A DNA stretch of 64,000 bases, from assembly GCF_005239135.1 (NCBI RefSeq), contig NZ_QKNX01000008.1:1-64000 (forward strand), written 5' to 3'. The notes beneath the pieces were generated by a model. It saw only the letters and a list, made by a program, of their open reading frames with translations, did no database searches and had not been told where the DNA came from. A program made the translations under genes and the position numbers. This document shows positions 38,481 to 47,142 of the stretch, one piece after another. Each line of letters begins with the position of its first letter. The first letter of the stretch is position 1. The stretch comes from Natronomonas salsuginis (lineage in GTDB: Archaea > Halobacteriota > Halobacteria > Halobacteriales > Haloarculaceae).

Positions 38481-40580
38481 ATGCACGAGGAGTTCCCGAC
38501 GGATTCCCCAGCGGTGGTCACCTGCGGGTTGCCCTACGCCAACGGCGACCTCCACGTCGGCCATCTCCGGACGTACGTCAGCGGCGACGCCTACTCGCGG
38601 GCGCTCGACCGGATCGGCCAATCGGTCGCGTTCGTCTGCGGATCGGACATGCACGGAACGCCGATCGCCGTCAACGCCGCGGAGGCGGGCGTCGATCCGG
38701 AGACGTTCGCGCTCGAATACCACGAACAGTACGAGTCGACGTTCCCGGAGTTCAACGTCGAGTTCGACAACTACGGCCACACCCACGACGAGACGAACAC
38801 GGAGATGACCCAGTCGTTCGTCCGCTCGTGGATCGACGGCGACCACGTCTTCGAAAAGGAGATCGAGGTCGCGTGGGACGCCGAGACCGACCAGCCCCTC
38901 CCGGACCGGTTCGTCGAGGGGACCTGCCCGTACTGCGGCGAGCTCGCCCGCGGCGACGAGTGCGACGAGGGCTGTCAGCGCCACCTCGAACCCGGCGAGA
39001 TCGAAGAGCCCGTCTCGACGATCACCGGCAACCCAGCCGAGTACCGCACCCGGCCGCACAAGTTCCTCCGCCTTTCGGACTTCCAGGAGTACCTGCAGGG
39101 GTTCATTGACCGCCTCGAGGGCACGGACAACGCGAGGAACCAGCCACGTGAGTGGATCGAAGGCGAACTGCAGGACCTGTGTATCACCCGCGGTATGGAC
39201 TGGGGGATCGATTTCCCCGGAGAGGGAGAGGAGGACCTCGTCCTCTACGTCTGGGTCGACGCGCCGATCGAGTACGTCTCCTCGACGAAGCAGTACACAG
39301 AGCGCGTCGGTGCCGACGAGTTCGACTGGGAGGCCGTCTGGAAGAACCACGGTACCGACACCGAGCCGGATGGCGGTGAGATCGTCCACGTCATTGGCCA
39401 CGACATCATTCAGCACCACACGGTCTTTTGGCCCGCGATGTTGCGCGGGGCGGAGTTCAACGAGCCGCGCGCGGTGATGGCCTGCGGGTTCGTCAACCTC
39501 GCCGGAAAGGCCTTTTCGACCTCCCGGAACCGGGCAGTCTGGGCGGACGACTACGTCGAGTCCGGATTCCACCCGGATCTGTACCGGTATCACATCGTCA
39601 CGGGTAGCGAGTTCACCGCCGACGTCGACTTCTCGTGGGACGGCCTCCAAGAGCGGGTCAACAACGAGTTGGTCGGCACGCTCGGGAACTTCCTGTACCG
39701 TTCGCTGCTCTTCGCGGAGCGCAACTACGACGGCACGCCCGACGCCGAGGTGAGCGAGGAGGTCGAAACCCGGATTGAGGAGGCGATCGAGGAGTTTCGC
39801 GAGGCGGTCAACGACTACCGGGTCCGCGGCCTCGGGCGCGTGCCGGTCGAACTGGCGAAGTTCGGCAACGAGTACATCCAGCGCCACGAGCCCTGGAAGC
39901 TCACCGACAACGAGCCGGAGACGGCCGCCCAGGTCATCCGCGACTGCGTCCAGCTCTCGAAGGCAATCGCCGTGTTGATGGAGCCGGTGTTGCCCGAGAA
40001 GGCCGACGCGCTGTGGGCACAGCTCGGCGAGGACGGTCGCGTCGCGGACGTCGAGGTAGAGGCGGCGCTGTCGAGTCCGCCCGCCGCGTTCGATGCGCCC
40101 GAGGAGTTGTTCGAGAAGATCGAGGACGACCGCGTCGAGGAACTCAACGAGCAGCTCGAAGCGCGCGTCGAGGCGGCGACCGCCGACGAGGAGGCGGAGG
40201 GCGACGACTCGAACGCCGGTGACGAAGCCGCCGACGTCACCGACCTCGATCCGATCGCCGACGACCGCGTGAGCTTCGAGACGTTCTCCGAGCTCGATCT
40301 CCGCGTCGGCGAGATCGTGAGCGCCGAACCGATCGAGGGAGCCGACAAGCTCGCGAAGCTCGAGGTCGACATCGGGCTCGAGACGCGGCAGATCGTCGCC
40401 GGGATCAAACAGCTCCACGACCTCGACGAGCTGCCCGGAACCCGGATCGTCGTCGTCGCGAACCTCGAAAAGGGCGAGCTGTTCGGCGTCGAGTCCGACG
40501 GTATGCTGCTCGCCGCCGGCGAGGAGGCGGACCTTCTGACCACCCACGGGGACGCGGTTCCCGGGACGAAAGTGCGGTGA
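38481..40580 (+). CDS. metG: Methionyl-tRNA synthetase with C-terminal tRNA-binding domain
   Basis: A 699-residue class I synthetase. HIGH is HVGH in YANGDLHVGHL. The zinc domain has CPYCGELARGDECDEGC, and the KMSKS loop is KAFSTSR. The alpha-helical anticodon domain ends near 540. A Glu-rich linker leads to an EMAP/OB tRNA-binding domain in the last 110 residues (SELDLRVGEIVSAEPIEGADKL). Start ATG 38481, 57 bp after mfnA. Confidence 0.96.
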   Translation: MHEEFPTDSPAVVTCGLPYANGDLHVGHLRTYVSGDAYSRALDRIGQSVAFVCGSDMHGTPIAVNAAEAGVDPETFALEYHEQYESTFPEFNVEFDNYGHTHDETNTEMTQSFVRSWIDGDHVFEKEIEVAWDAETDQPLPDRFVEGTCPYCGELARGDECDEGCQRHLEPGEIEEPVSTITGNPAEYRTRPHKFLRLSDFQEYLQGFIDRLEGTDNARNQPREWIEGELQDLCITRGMDWGIDFPGEGEEDLVLYVWVDAPIEYVSSTKQYTERVGADEFDWEAVWKNHGTDTEPDGGEIVHVIGHDIIQHHTVFWPAMLRGAEFNEPRAVMACGFVNLAGKAFSTSRNRAVWADDYVESGFHPDLYRYHIVTGSEFTADVDFSWDGLQERVNNELVGTLGNFLYRSLLFAERNYDGTPDAEVSEEVETRIEEAIEEFREAVNDYRVRGLGRVPVELAKFGNEYIQRHEPWKLTDNEPETAAQVIRDCVQLSKAIAVLMEPVLPEKADALWAQLGEDGRVADVEVEAALSSPPAAFDAPEELFEKIEDDRVEELNEQLEARVEAATADEEAEGDDSNAGDEAADVTDLDPIADDRVSFETFSELDLRVGEIVSAEPIEGADKLAKLEVDIGLETRQIVAGIKQLHDLDELPGTRIVVVANLEKGELFGVESDGMLLAAGEEADLLTTHGDAVPGTKVR

Positions 40581-40623
40581 CCCGCGTCGACACGCCTTTC
40601 CGATCGCCGCCGGTAGCGCGATC

Positions 40624-40890
40624 ATGAGCCGGGATCACGACGAGGCGAGCGGCGGATCGGACGACGCGGCTGGCGTCCCAAGCGACGGCGACGGGGGACC
40701 GGACGGTCAGTGGCGGTTCTCCCTCGATGACATCGAGGCGCGCGAGACAGCGGTTGAGGCGGCAGCCGAAGCTGAACGCCGACGCACGGAACCGATCGAA
40801 CCTGGTACGCCGTCCCCCGAGAACGTCCTCTTCGTCCTGCTCGGCGTCGCGCTGGCGCTCTTTATCATCTCTCGGCTGTTCGTCGGATAG
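40624..40890 (+). CDS. Small tail-anchored membrane protein
   Basis: An 88-residue protein with an acidic soluble N-terminal part, a basic-acidic helix (EARETAVEAAAEAERRR) and a single C-terminal hydrophobic helix (NVLFVLLGVALALFIISRLF). This is a tail-anchor layout. Family not recognised. It lies between metG and the NfeD-like gene. Confidence 0.7.
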   Translation: MSRDHDEASGGSDDAAGVPSDGDGGPDGQWRFSLDDIEARETAVEAAAEAERRRTEPIEPGTPSPENVLFVLLGVALALFIISRLFVG

Positions 40891-40940
40891 CGGCCCACTC
40901 GCGTCCGAAGCGTTAACCACCGCGGAACCCTACCACGTGT

Positions 40941-41516
40941 ATGGCTGAACTGTTCGGGCTGTCACTGCCGTTCTTTTTGATTCTCGTGGGGGCGGCCCTG
41001 ATGGTTATGGAGGCGTTCGCCCCCGGCGCACACTTCATCGTCGTCGGGATCGCACTGCTCGCGGCCGGGCTCGTCGGCTTACTGTTGGGCAGCATCCTCC
41101 CGGCAGCGGTGTTGCCGATCGTTCTGGCAGCGATCGTCCTCGTCGCCGGTGGGGTGGCGCTGTACGGCTATCGGCAGTTCGATTTCTACGGCGGGAAGGG
41201 AACGGGGCAGACGAGCGACTCGAAATCGCTTCAGGGGAAGACCGGCCGCGTCACCCAACGCGTCACGAAAAGCGACGGTGAAGTGAAACTCGAAAGCGGC
41301 GGCTTCAATCCGTACTATCAGGCCCGGGCGCTCGACGGCGAAATCACCGAGGGGGAGGAGGTGATGGTGGTCGACCCCGGGGGCGGGAACGTGTTGACGG
41401 TCGAATCGCTCTCGGCGTTCAAAGACGAGATCGACGAGGAACTCGCCGCGGATCGCACCCGGCGGGAGGGCGAAAACGGCGAGCGTGACCCAGAAAGCGA
41501 GGGCGAACCGGCCTAA
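40941..41516 (+). CDS. NfeD-like membrane protein
   Basis: A 191-residue protein. Three or four hydrophobic segments occupy residues 5-85, and an OB-fold-like soluble part follows (GKTGRVTQRVTKSDGEVKL ... GEEVMVVDPGGGNVLTVE). This is the NfeD short form. Family members often pair with an SPFH/stomatin protein or protease, but none is adjacent. The stop overlaps the convergent SDR stop by 4 nt. Confidence 0.82.
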   Translation: MAELFGLSLPFFLILVGAALMVMEAFAPGAHFIVVGIALLAAGLVGLLLGSILPAAVLPIVLAAIVLVAGGVALYGYRQFDFYGGKGTGQTSDSKSLQGKTGRVTQRVTKSDGEVKLESGGFNPYYQARALDGEITEGEEVMVVDPGGGNVLTVESLSAFKDEIDEELAADRTRREGENGERDPESEGEPA

Positions 41517-42235
41517 CCCAGCCGCGCTTCCCACTCGTCGGCTGTCATCGACTCGGCCGTCACATCGCCGGGCTCCTGTTCGATCAGCAACACGGCGGCC
41601 CCGTCCATCACGTCCGGGTCGAGGATCGTCTCGTACTCCGCCTCGCCGAGATGATCCCAAAACCCCGTCTTGGCCCGGCCGCCGGGATCGAGGCAGTTGA
41701 CGTTGATCGCCGGTTCCAGTTCGTACGCCAGCGTCTTCGAGAACCCCTCGAGCGCCCACTTCGAGGCGACGTACGGCCCCCAGCCGGCCGATCCGCGCCG
41801 ACCGAGCCCCGAGGAGATGTTGACGACGTTGCCGGCTTCCATGGTTCGGGCGGCGTGTTTCGCACAGAGGAACGCGCCGGTGACGTTTACATCGATTATC
41901 TTTCGCCAGTCGTCGGCATCGATCTCCGCGACTGTCCGGCGTTCGTCGTAGAGGCTCAACATGCCGATCGCCGCGTTGTTGACGAGCCCGGTGAGTTCGC
42001 CGTACTCCTCGACCGTCGTCTCGACGAGCGCTTCGACCGCCGCTTCATCGGTCACGTCGGCCGGACAGACGAGTGTCTCCCCGTCCGCGGCGTCCGCGAC
42101 CGCCCCCAGTTCGTCGCCGCTTCGGGCGGTCAACACGGTGTTCGCACCCTCGCGGGCGAACCGCTTCGCCATCGATTCGCCCAGCCCCCGGCTCGCGCCG
42201 GTCACGATCACCGTCTCGCCGTCGAGTCGTTCCAT
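41513..42235 (-). CDS. Short-chain dehydrogenase/reductase
   Basis: A 240-residue NAD(P)-dependent oxidoreductase with cofactor motif TGASRGLG, VNNAAIG, serine in VNISSGLGRRG and the catalytic YVASK. The C-terminal region is complete. Substrate unknown. Start ATG 42235. It is divergent from the second SDR with a 76-bp gap, so both may share a control region. Confidence 0.9.
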   Translation of the reverse strand: MERLDGETVIVTGASRGLGESMAKRFAREGANTVLTARSGDELGAVADAADGETLVCPADVTDEAAVEALVETTVEEYGELTGLVNNAAIGMLSLYDERRTVAEIDADDWRKIIDVNVTGAFLCAKHAARTMEAGNVVNISSGLGRRGSAGWGPYVASKWALEGFSKTLAYELEPAINVNCLDPGGRAKTGFWDHLGEAEYETILDPDVMDGAAVLLIEQEPGDVTAESMTADEWEARLG

Positions 42236-42311
42236 GTGGATCCGGTCGCGTGGACCGCTCAAAAATCCGAGGGACGACACGGTTTTGCCCCCGGCGGCCG
42301 TCGGCGCGGCC

Positions 42312-43004
42312 ATGACGCGAACCGCAGTCATCGCCGGCGTCGGATCGGGGCTGGGCGAATCGATCGCGCGACGGTTCCTCGAGGAGGACTGCCGAGTCGG
42401 CCTTTTCGCCCGCTCGGAGACGTATCTCGAGGAACTGTCGGCCGAACTGGGAGCGGACGCCCTCGCCGTGCCGACCGACATCACCGATCCGGAAGCGGTG
42501 GAGGCCGGCTTCGAGGCGGTCCGGTCCGCGTTCGGCCCGGTCGACGTGCTCGTCAACAACGCCAGCGGCGGCGCGTGGCAGGGTCTGTGCGACATCTCTC
42601 CGGACGCCTTCGAGGAGGCGTTGCGCGTCTCCACACACGGCGGTCTGTTGTGCTCGCAAGCGGCGGTTTCGGACATGCTCGACGGTGACGGCGGCACCGT
42701 CATCTTCACCGGCGCGACCTCCGCGATCCGCGGTCGCGACGGCGCAATCGGCTTCAGCGCCGCGAAGTTCGCCGCCCGCGGCATGGCCGAATCGATGGCC
42801 AGAGAGCTCGGCCCCGAGGGGATCCACGTCGCCCACGTCGTCATCGACGGGGGGATTCGGCCGCCCGGTGGCGATAGCGAGCGCGACGACGAGCAACTGC
42901 TCGACCCCGACGCGATCGCGGATTCGTACTGGCACCTCGTCACCCAAGAGCGGTCGTCGTGGACGCTGGAGTTGGATCTCCGGCCGCACGTCGAGCCGTT
43001 CTGA
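42312..43004 (+). CDS. Atypical SDR with FxxxK in place of YxxxK
   Basis: A 230-residue SDR-fold protein. The cofactor-binding loop is AGVGSGLGES and the NNAS motif is VNNASGG. A serine (137) stands in TGATSAIRG, but the tyrosine of the active site is phenylalanine (F148-S-A-A-K152). A subfamily of SDRs with this substitution and the phrase GIHVAHVVIDGGI is known to me. Standard alcohol/ketone chemistry is therefore doubtful. It is divergent from the ordinary SDR. Confidence 0.85.
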   Translation: MTRTAVIAGVGSGLGESIARRFLEEDCRVGLFARSETYLEELSAELGADALAVPTDITDPEAVEAGFEAVRSAFGPVDVLVNNASGGAWQGLCDISPDAFEEALRVSTHGGLLCSQAAVSDMLDGDGGTVIFTGATSAIRGRDGAIGFSAAKFAARGMAESMARELGPEGIHVAHVVIDGGIRPPGGDSERDDEQLLDPDAIADSYWHLVTQERSSWTLELDLRPHVEPF

Positions 43005-43306
43005 AACGCGGCGTCACCGCTGGCCTCGCTATGTTTTCTCGGCGCGGATCTCGAAGGCCTGTTTGAACTGCAGCGGCGCGCTGCCGGGCGTTTCGACGCT
43101 CGCCTCGCCGCCCTCCGCGAGGACGCCGCTCGTTCCTAAATGGTAGTAATTCGATAGGATATTGTTTTTGGCCGCCTGAGAGGCCCTTTGGAACCTGTTT
43201 TCACGGCTCAAAAATACAACAGTATGCAAATATGTTGGCCAATGTAGACGCCAGTAGCTCGCCGTACGCCAGCGCGTCGAAAAATGCGAGGTGCAGTCCT
43301 CGCCGT
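43005..43306. other. Convergent gap without a confident gene
   Basis: 302 bp between two converging genes. It is strongly AT-rich at 43137-43240 and contains a GGCC...GGCC palindrome at 43172-43187 after a T5 run, which may serve as a terminator. A 66-codon minus-strand ORF (43029-43229) has a haloarchaeal-looking last half (GGEASVETPGSAPLQFKQAF) but an unlikely first half, so I do not call it. Confidence 0.4.
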
Positions 43307-44893
43307 TTATTCCGCGGAGATGACGTCGTCGATGCGCGCGATCATCGTGGCCGCCTCGGTGGCGGACTCGACGGCTTCGCGCTTGACCGCGGCGGGGTCG
43401 AGGATGCCGTACTCGACGGGGTCGCCGACATCGCCCGACTGACCCTGGCTGATGAGTCCGGCTCGGCCCTCGGCGTCATGGACCGAGCGGAGTTCGACCA
43501 GCGCGTCGATGGGGTCCATGCCGGTGTTCTCCGCGAGCGTTCGCGGCAACACGTCGATCGCGTCGGCGTACGCCTCGATGGCGAGCTGCTTGCGCCCCTG
43601 AACGCTCGCGACGCTCGTGCGGATATGATCGGAGATGGCGACCTCGGTCGCGCCGGCCCCGGGAACGACGCCGCCGGCGTCGAGCGCGGCCGTGACGACG
43701 TCCAGCGCGTCCTCGAGGGCGCGCTCGAGTTCGTCGGCGACGTGTTCGGTTCCGCCGCGGGCGAAGACGGTAACGGTCTCGGCGGCCGCACCGCCTTCGA
43801 TGAACGCGAGGTCGTCGTCGCCGAAGGACTCGACGCGGACGACTTCGGCGTGACCGAGATCGTCGGCTTCGAAGTCGTTCAGCGTGCCGACCGTTCGCGC
43901 GCCGGTCGCACGGGCGATTGAGCTCGCCTCGTCGTCGTCGACGGAGTCGAACGCAAGCACGCCCTCCTTGGCGAGATACGAGGCGACGAGGTCGTCCACG
44001 TCACCCGTGACGAACGCGACGTCGACGTCGGCCCCGGCGATCGACTCGGCGTAGCCGCGGAGTTCGGCTTCCTCGGCCTCGATCGCGGCGTTGAGCTGGT
44101 CGACGTTGGTGATATCGTACTCGGCGTCGATCTCGGCCTCGCGGACCTCGAGATCGAGATCGAGCACGGCAACCGACGCGTCATCGACCCGCGTCGGCAT
44201 GTCGTCGTTGAGCGGTTCCTCCTCGCTGATGACGCCCTGTACGAGCTCGGTCGCCGAGGCGCCCGCTCCCCGCTGGGTTCGGATCGTGATCGCGTCGCGG
44301 TCGACGCCGTCGTCGCTTCGGACCTGCTGGACCGCGGCGACGATCGTCTCCGCGAGCGCGGCGGCGTCGATGTCCCCGGTTCCCTTACCGGTCATCGACG
44401 TCTCGGCGACGGCGGCGAGCAGCTCGTCGTCGAGTTCGTCCGTTAGCGTGACCTCGTCGATCGCCTCGAGGGCGAGGCGAGCGGCCTCTCGATACCCCTC
44501 GACGATCGTCGTCGGGTGGATGTCGTCCTCGACGAGGTCCTCGGCCTGCGCGAGCAGCTGTCCCGCGAGGACGGATGCCGTCGTCGTGCCGTCGCCGACC
44601 TCTTCCTCTTGGGTCTCGGCGACCTCGACGATCATCTGTGCCGCTGGGTGTTCGATGTCCATTTTCTGGAGGATGGTCGCGCCGTCGTTCGTGATGACGA
44701 CGTCGCCCGAGTCGGAGACGAGCATTTTGTCCATCCCGCGGGGGCCGAGCGTGGTTCGTACGGACTCGGCGACGGCCTTGCCGGCGGTGATGTTCGACGA
44801 CTGGGCATCCTTGCCACGGGTACGCTCCGTGTCCTCGTTGAGAATGAAGAGCGGCTGTCCGCGCCGCTGACGCATTTGCTGTGACATGTTCAT
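43307..44893 (-). CDS. Thermosome (group II chaperonin) subunit without Gly-Met tail
   Basis: A 528-residue chaperonin subunit that folds proteins in an ATP-driven double ring. Nucleotide motifs are [30 protein letters not shown] and [11 protein letters not shown]. Many archaeal subunits end in Gly/Met repeats; this one ends IDDVISAE. It is therefore the shorter, CCT3-like type in haloarchaea and probably assembles with other subunits encoded elsewhere. Two nearby ATGs exist (44893 and 44887), of which the second gives the usual [12 protein letters not shown] start. Confidence 0.92.
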   Translation of the reverse strand: MNMSQQMRQRRGQPLFILNEDTERTRGKDAQSSNITAGKAVAESVRTTLGPRGMDKMLVSDSGDVVITNDGATILQKMDIEHPAAQMIVEVAETQEEEVGDGTTTASVLAGQLLAQAEDLVEDDIHPTTIVEGYREAARLALEAIDEVTLTDELDDELLAAVAETSMTGKGTGDIDAAALAETIVAAVQQVRSDDGVDRDAITIRTQRGAGASATELVQGVISEEEPLNDDMPTRVDDASVAVLDLDLEVREAEIDAEYDITNVDQLNAAIEAEEAELRGYAESIAGADVDVAFVTGDVDDLVASYLAKEGVLAFDSVDDDEASSIARATGARTVGTLNDFEADDLGHAEVVRVESFGDDDLAFIEGGAAAETVTVFARGGTEHVADELERALEDALDVVTAALDAGGVVPGAGATEVAISDHIRTSVASVQGRKQLAIEAYADAIDVLPRTLAENTGMDPIDALVELRSVHDAEGRAGLISQGQSGDVGDPVEYGILDPAAVKREAVESATEAATMIARIDDVISAE

Positions 44894-44914
44894 CTACTAT
44901 GTCGTCAGCGGTTC

Positions 44915-44923
44915 TATATAAAC
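44915..44923 (-). promoter_or_regulatory. TATA box of the thermosome gene
   Basis: TTTATATAG on the minus strand, 22-30 nt upstream of the ATG. At that distance transcription would start at or just before the start codon, as in leaderless haloarchaeal mRNAs. Confidence 0.6.
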
Positions 44924-44979
44924 GTTCCGTAACGAGCGGGAGATGGAGATCCGTTTGACTGGCGTCCCCTCCGTGGATT

Positions 44980-45879
44980 TCATCGCCGATCGTGGACCGC
45001 CACGGCCCGGTCCGCTCGCGAGGAGACCCCTCGCGAATTCCGACGCGGACTTCTGTCGGCGTATCGGGCTCGAAGCCCGTCCGCGTAGCCGCGGCCGCCG
45101 CCGAGCACGACGTCCCGCCCGTTCCCGATCCACGATGTCGGCTTCGCGTCGCCGCGGGCGACGTCTCGAACCCCGCCGCCCGCGTCCGCGATGGCGTGTC
45201 TGAGCGTCCGGAGTGGGACGGTCGGATAAATCCCGTAGTTCTTCGCCAACCGGTACGACAGTGACCGGTAGCGCATTCGCCAGTCGCGCTCTGTCGTCCC
45301 GCCGTCCGCCGCCGCCTCCCTGGAGACGCACATGTCGGCCGACCAGGCGACCTCGTGTCCGAGCCCGGCGATCCGGTGGGCCGCATCGCGCGCGCCGCCG
45401 ATCCCGAGGTACTCGTCGAACCCGTCGAGGGTGGTCGCGAGCTCCGTCGAGAACGCGACGTTGCCACCGTTGAAGTACGTCACCGTCCGCCCCCGTATCC
45501 GTCTGGACTCGGCGGTGTCGGTCGCGACGCCGGTGTCCAGTCGCTCGTGGGTCGGGCCCGTCACGGCCGCCGCCTTCTCCAGCGCAACCGTGACTGCGTC
45601 GAGCCATCCGGGTTCGACGGCCATCGTGGGCGAAACGAATCCCACGGCGTCGCCGCGGACTCGATCCAGTCCGGCGTTTCGAGAGACGTTGACGTTCCGC
45701 TCGTCGATCTCGACGAGGACGTCGACGTCCGTCCGATCCCGGACCATCCCGCTCGTCCCGTCGGTGGAGGGCCCGTTAACCACGACGACCTCGTAGGGGT
45801 TCTCGGCCGCGATCGCGTCGAGACACCCCCGTAACTCCTCACGGTCGTTCAACGTCGGAACCACCACCGAGACGTTCAT
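44980..45879 (-). CDS. Family 2-like glycosyltransferase
   Basis: A 299-residue GT-A fold enzyme starting MNVSVVVPTLNDREEL, with NVSRNAGLDRVRGD and a typical acceptor region (NGGNVAFSTELATTLDGFDEYL). The place where DxD metal ligands are expected reads GFVSPTMAV, with no acid pair, so metal use is uncertain. No membrane segment is seen. It probably adds sugars to a lipid or surface glycan. Start ATG 45879. Confidence 0.85.
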   Translation of the reverse strand: MNVSVVVPTLNDREELRGCLDAIAAENPYEVVVVNGPSTDGTSGMVRDRTDVDVLVEIDERNVNVSRNAGLDRVRGDAVGFVSPTMAVEPGWLDAVTVALEKAAAVTGPTHERLDTGVATDTAESRRIRGRTVTYFNGGNVAFSTELATTLDGFDEYLGIGGARDAAHRIAGLGHEVAWSADMCVSREAAADGGTTERDWRMRYRSLSYRLAKNYGIYPTVPLRTLRHAIADAGGGVRDVARGDAKPTSWIGNGRDVVLGGGRGYADGLRARYADRSPRRNSRGVSSRADRAVAVHDRR

Positions 45880-45924
45880 ACCCAAGGTAGCGTGGCCGAT
45901 CACCAAAAGTACCGTGTCTGCGCG

Positions 45925-46635
45925 CTACTCCCGAATCCGGGTGTCCCAGTACGACACCGAGGCGAGGTGATCCCCGATCGGCGTCCGGCCGAGCGCTCTG
46001 TCAGCCGCGCGGAACGGGCGGGCGATCCAATCCGGAATGGCTCGGTAGAACCCGTACGGGAGCACGAAGTCGTGGGCGACGTCAGCGAGCTCGAGCCCCG
46101 ATCCCACGATCAATTCCCGCGCCTCTCGCCCGGAGTACAGTCGCGAACCCATGGGGAGCGCCCAGTTGTAGATCGATCGTGTGGAGTATCGGTTGAACGT
46201 ATCGAAGAACACCTGTGATTTCGAGACGCGGCACATCTCCTCGATGAACCCCTCCGGATCGGGGGCGAGGTGGAAAAACCGCATCGCAAAGACCGTGTCG
46301 AAGTGATCATCCGGGAACGGGAGTCGCCCGGCGTCCGCCTGCATAAACGATAGCGTCTCCGCGACGCCGGCCGCACGCGCTTTCCGGCGGCCCTGTTCGA
46401 GCATCGCCTCGGAGATATCCATCCCGACGATATTCGCACCGCGGTCGGCCAGCATGACGGTGAACCGCCCGGTTCCGCAGGCGACCTCGAGAATCCGCTT
46501 GTCCTCGACCGGTGCGAGGGCGTCCAACACGGCCGCCTTCTCGCGGCGATCGATGAAACGCCCGCCACCGGAGAACCGTTTGTCGTCGTACGCATTCGCG
46601 ACGTCGTTCTCTTGGTACCACTCCTGTCCCTTCAC
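45925..46635 (-). CDS. Class I SAM-dependent methyltransferase
   Basis: A 236-residue methyltransferase with SAM motif LEVACGTGRFTVML near residue 49, DISEAMLEQGRRKA, then GRLPFPDDHFDTVFAMRFFH. This resembles UbiE/COQ5-type lipid or small-molecule methyltransferases. Substrate unknown. It lies 45 bp upstream of the glycosyltransferase on the same strand, possibly one unit. Confidence 0.88.
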   Translation of the reverse strand: MKGQEWYQENDVANAYDDKRFSGGGRFIDRREKAAVLDALAPVEDKRILEVACGTGRFTVMLADRGANIVGMDISEAMLEQGRRKARAAGVAETLSFMQADAGRLPFPDDHFDTVFAMRFFHLAPDPEGFIEEMCRVSKSQVFFDTFNRYSTRSIYNWALPMGSRLYSGREARELIVGSGLELADVAHDFVLPYGFYRAIPDWIARPFRAADRALGRTPIGDHLASVSYWDTRIRE

Positions 46636-46732
46636 GCTATCAGGATCGACCTTCCCAGGACATAAAAGGATGCTGGATACGTCGGGAACCCGCCACTCGC
46701 CGTCACTGTCGGGCCGGCCTCATCAGACGGTC

Positions 46733-46742
46733 AAATATATAA
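46733..46742 (+). promoter_or_regulatory. TATA box upstream of the HTH gene
   Basis: AAATATATAA in a 193-bp divergent gap (46636-46828) that is otherwise AT-rich. It lies 87 nt before the ATG of the HTH gene, implying a leader of about 60 nt. Confidence 0.45.
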
Positions 46743-46828
46743 GGGATAATTATACACACTTGATTGTATTCATTGTTTTGTCATACATATGGGGAACGTT
46801 TACCCACTCCGTTCGACCACTGGCTGAT

Positions 46829-47107
46829 ATGAGCACCATCACGGAGGACCGCTCACGCCAGGCCGAATCGCCGTTCGCCGATCCGGAGTTCCGCGAGACG
46901 CTTCGCGGACTCCCCCCGAGCGCGAAGCTCGTCGCGAAGGTCCTCGACGACACGCCGCCGCTCTCGCAGGGCCAACTCGCCGAGGAGTCGCTACTCCCGG
47001 ACCGGACCGTCCGATACGCCCTCACCCGGCTCGAAGAGGCATCGCTCGTCGACTCGCGATACTCCTTTCGCGACGCCAGAAAGCAGGTCTACTTCCTCGT
47101 CGTCTGA
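46829..47107 (+). CDS. MarR-like winged-helix DNA-binding protein
   Basis: A 92-residue protein made of one winged helix: ASAKLVAKVLDDTPPLSQGQ, LLPDRTVRYALTRLEEASLV and a wing YSFRDARKQVYFLVV. It is typical of small haloarchaeal regulators of the MarR/TrmB type. No ligand domain. It may control itself or the divergent methyltransferase. Confidence 0.85.
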   Translation: MSTITEDRSRQAESPFADPEFRETLRGLPPSAKLVAKVLDDTPPLSQGQLAEESLLPDRTVRYALTRLEEASLVDSRYSFRDARKQVYFLVV

Positions 47108-47142
47108 TCTTCCGGGACGCACCCCCGATCCAATACGGCCGG

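Noticed and set aside
38454-40625. A 723-codon minus-strand frame opposite metG
   Set aside because: Shadow of the methionyl-tRNA synthetase, which has all its catalytic motifs on the plus strand.
43029-43229. 66-codon minus-strand ORF in the gap before the thermosome stop
   Set aside because: Its first half runs through AT-rich non-coding-looking sequence, and no start codon fits its better second half.
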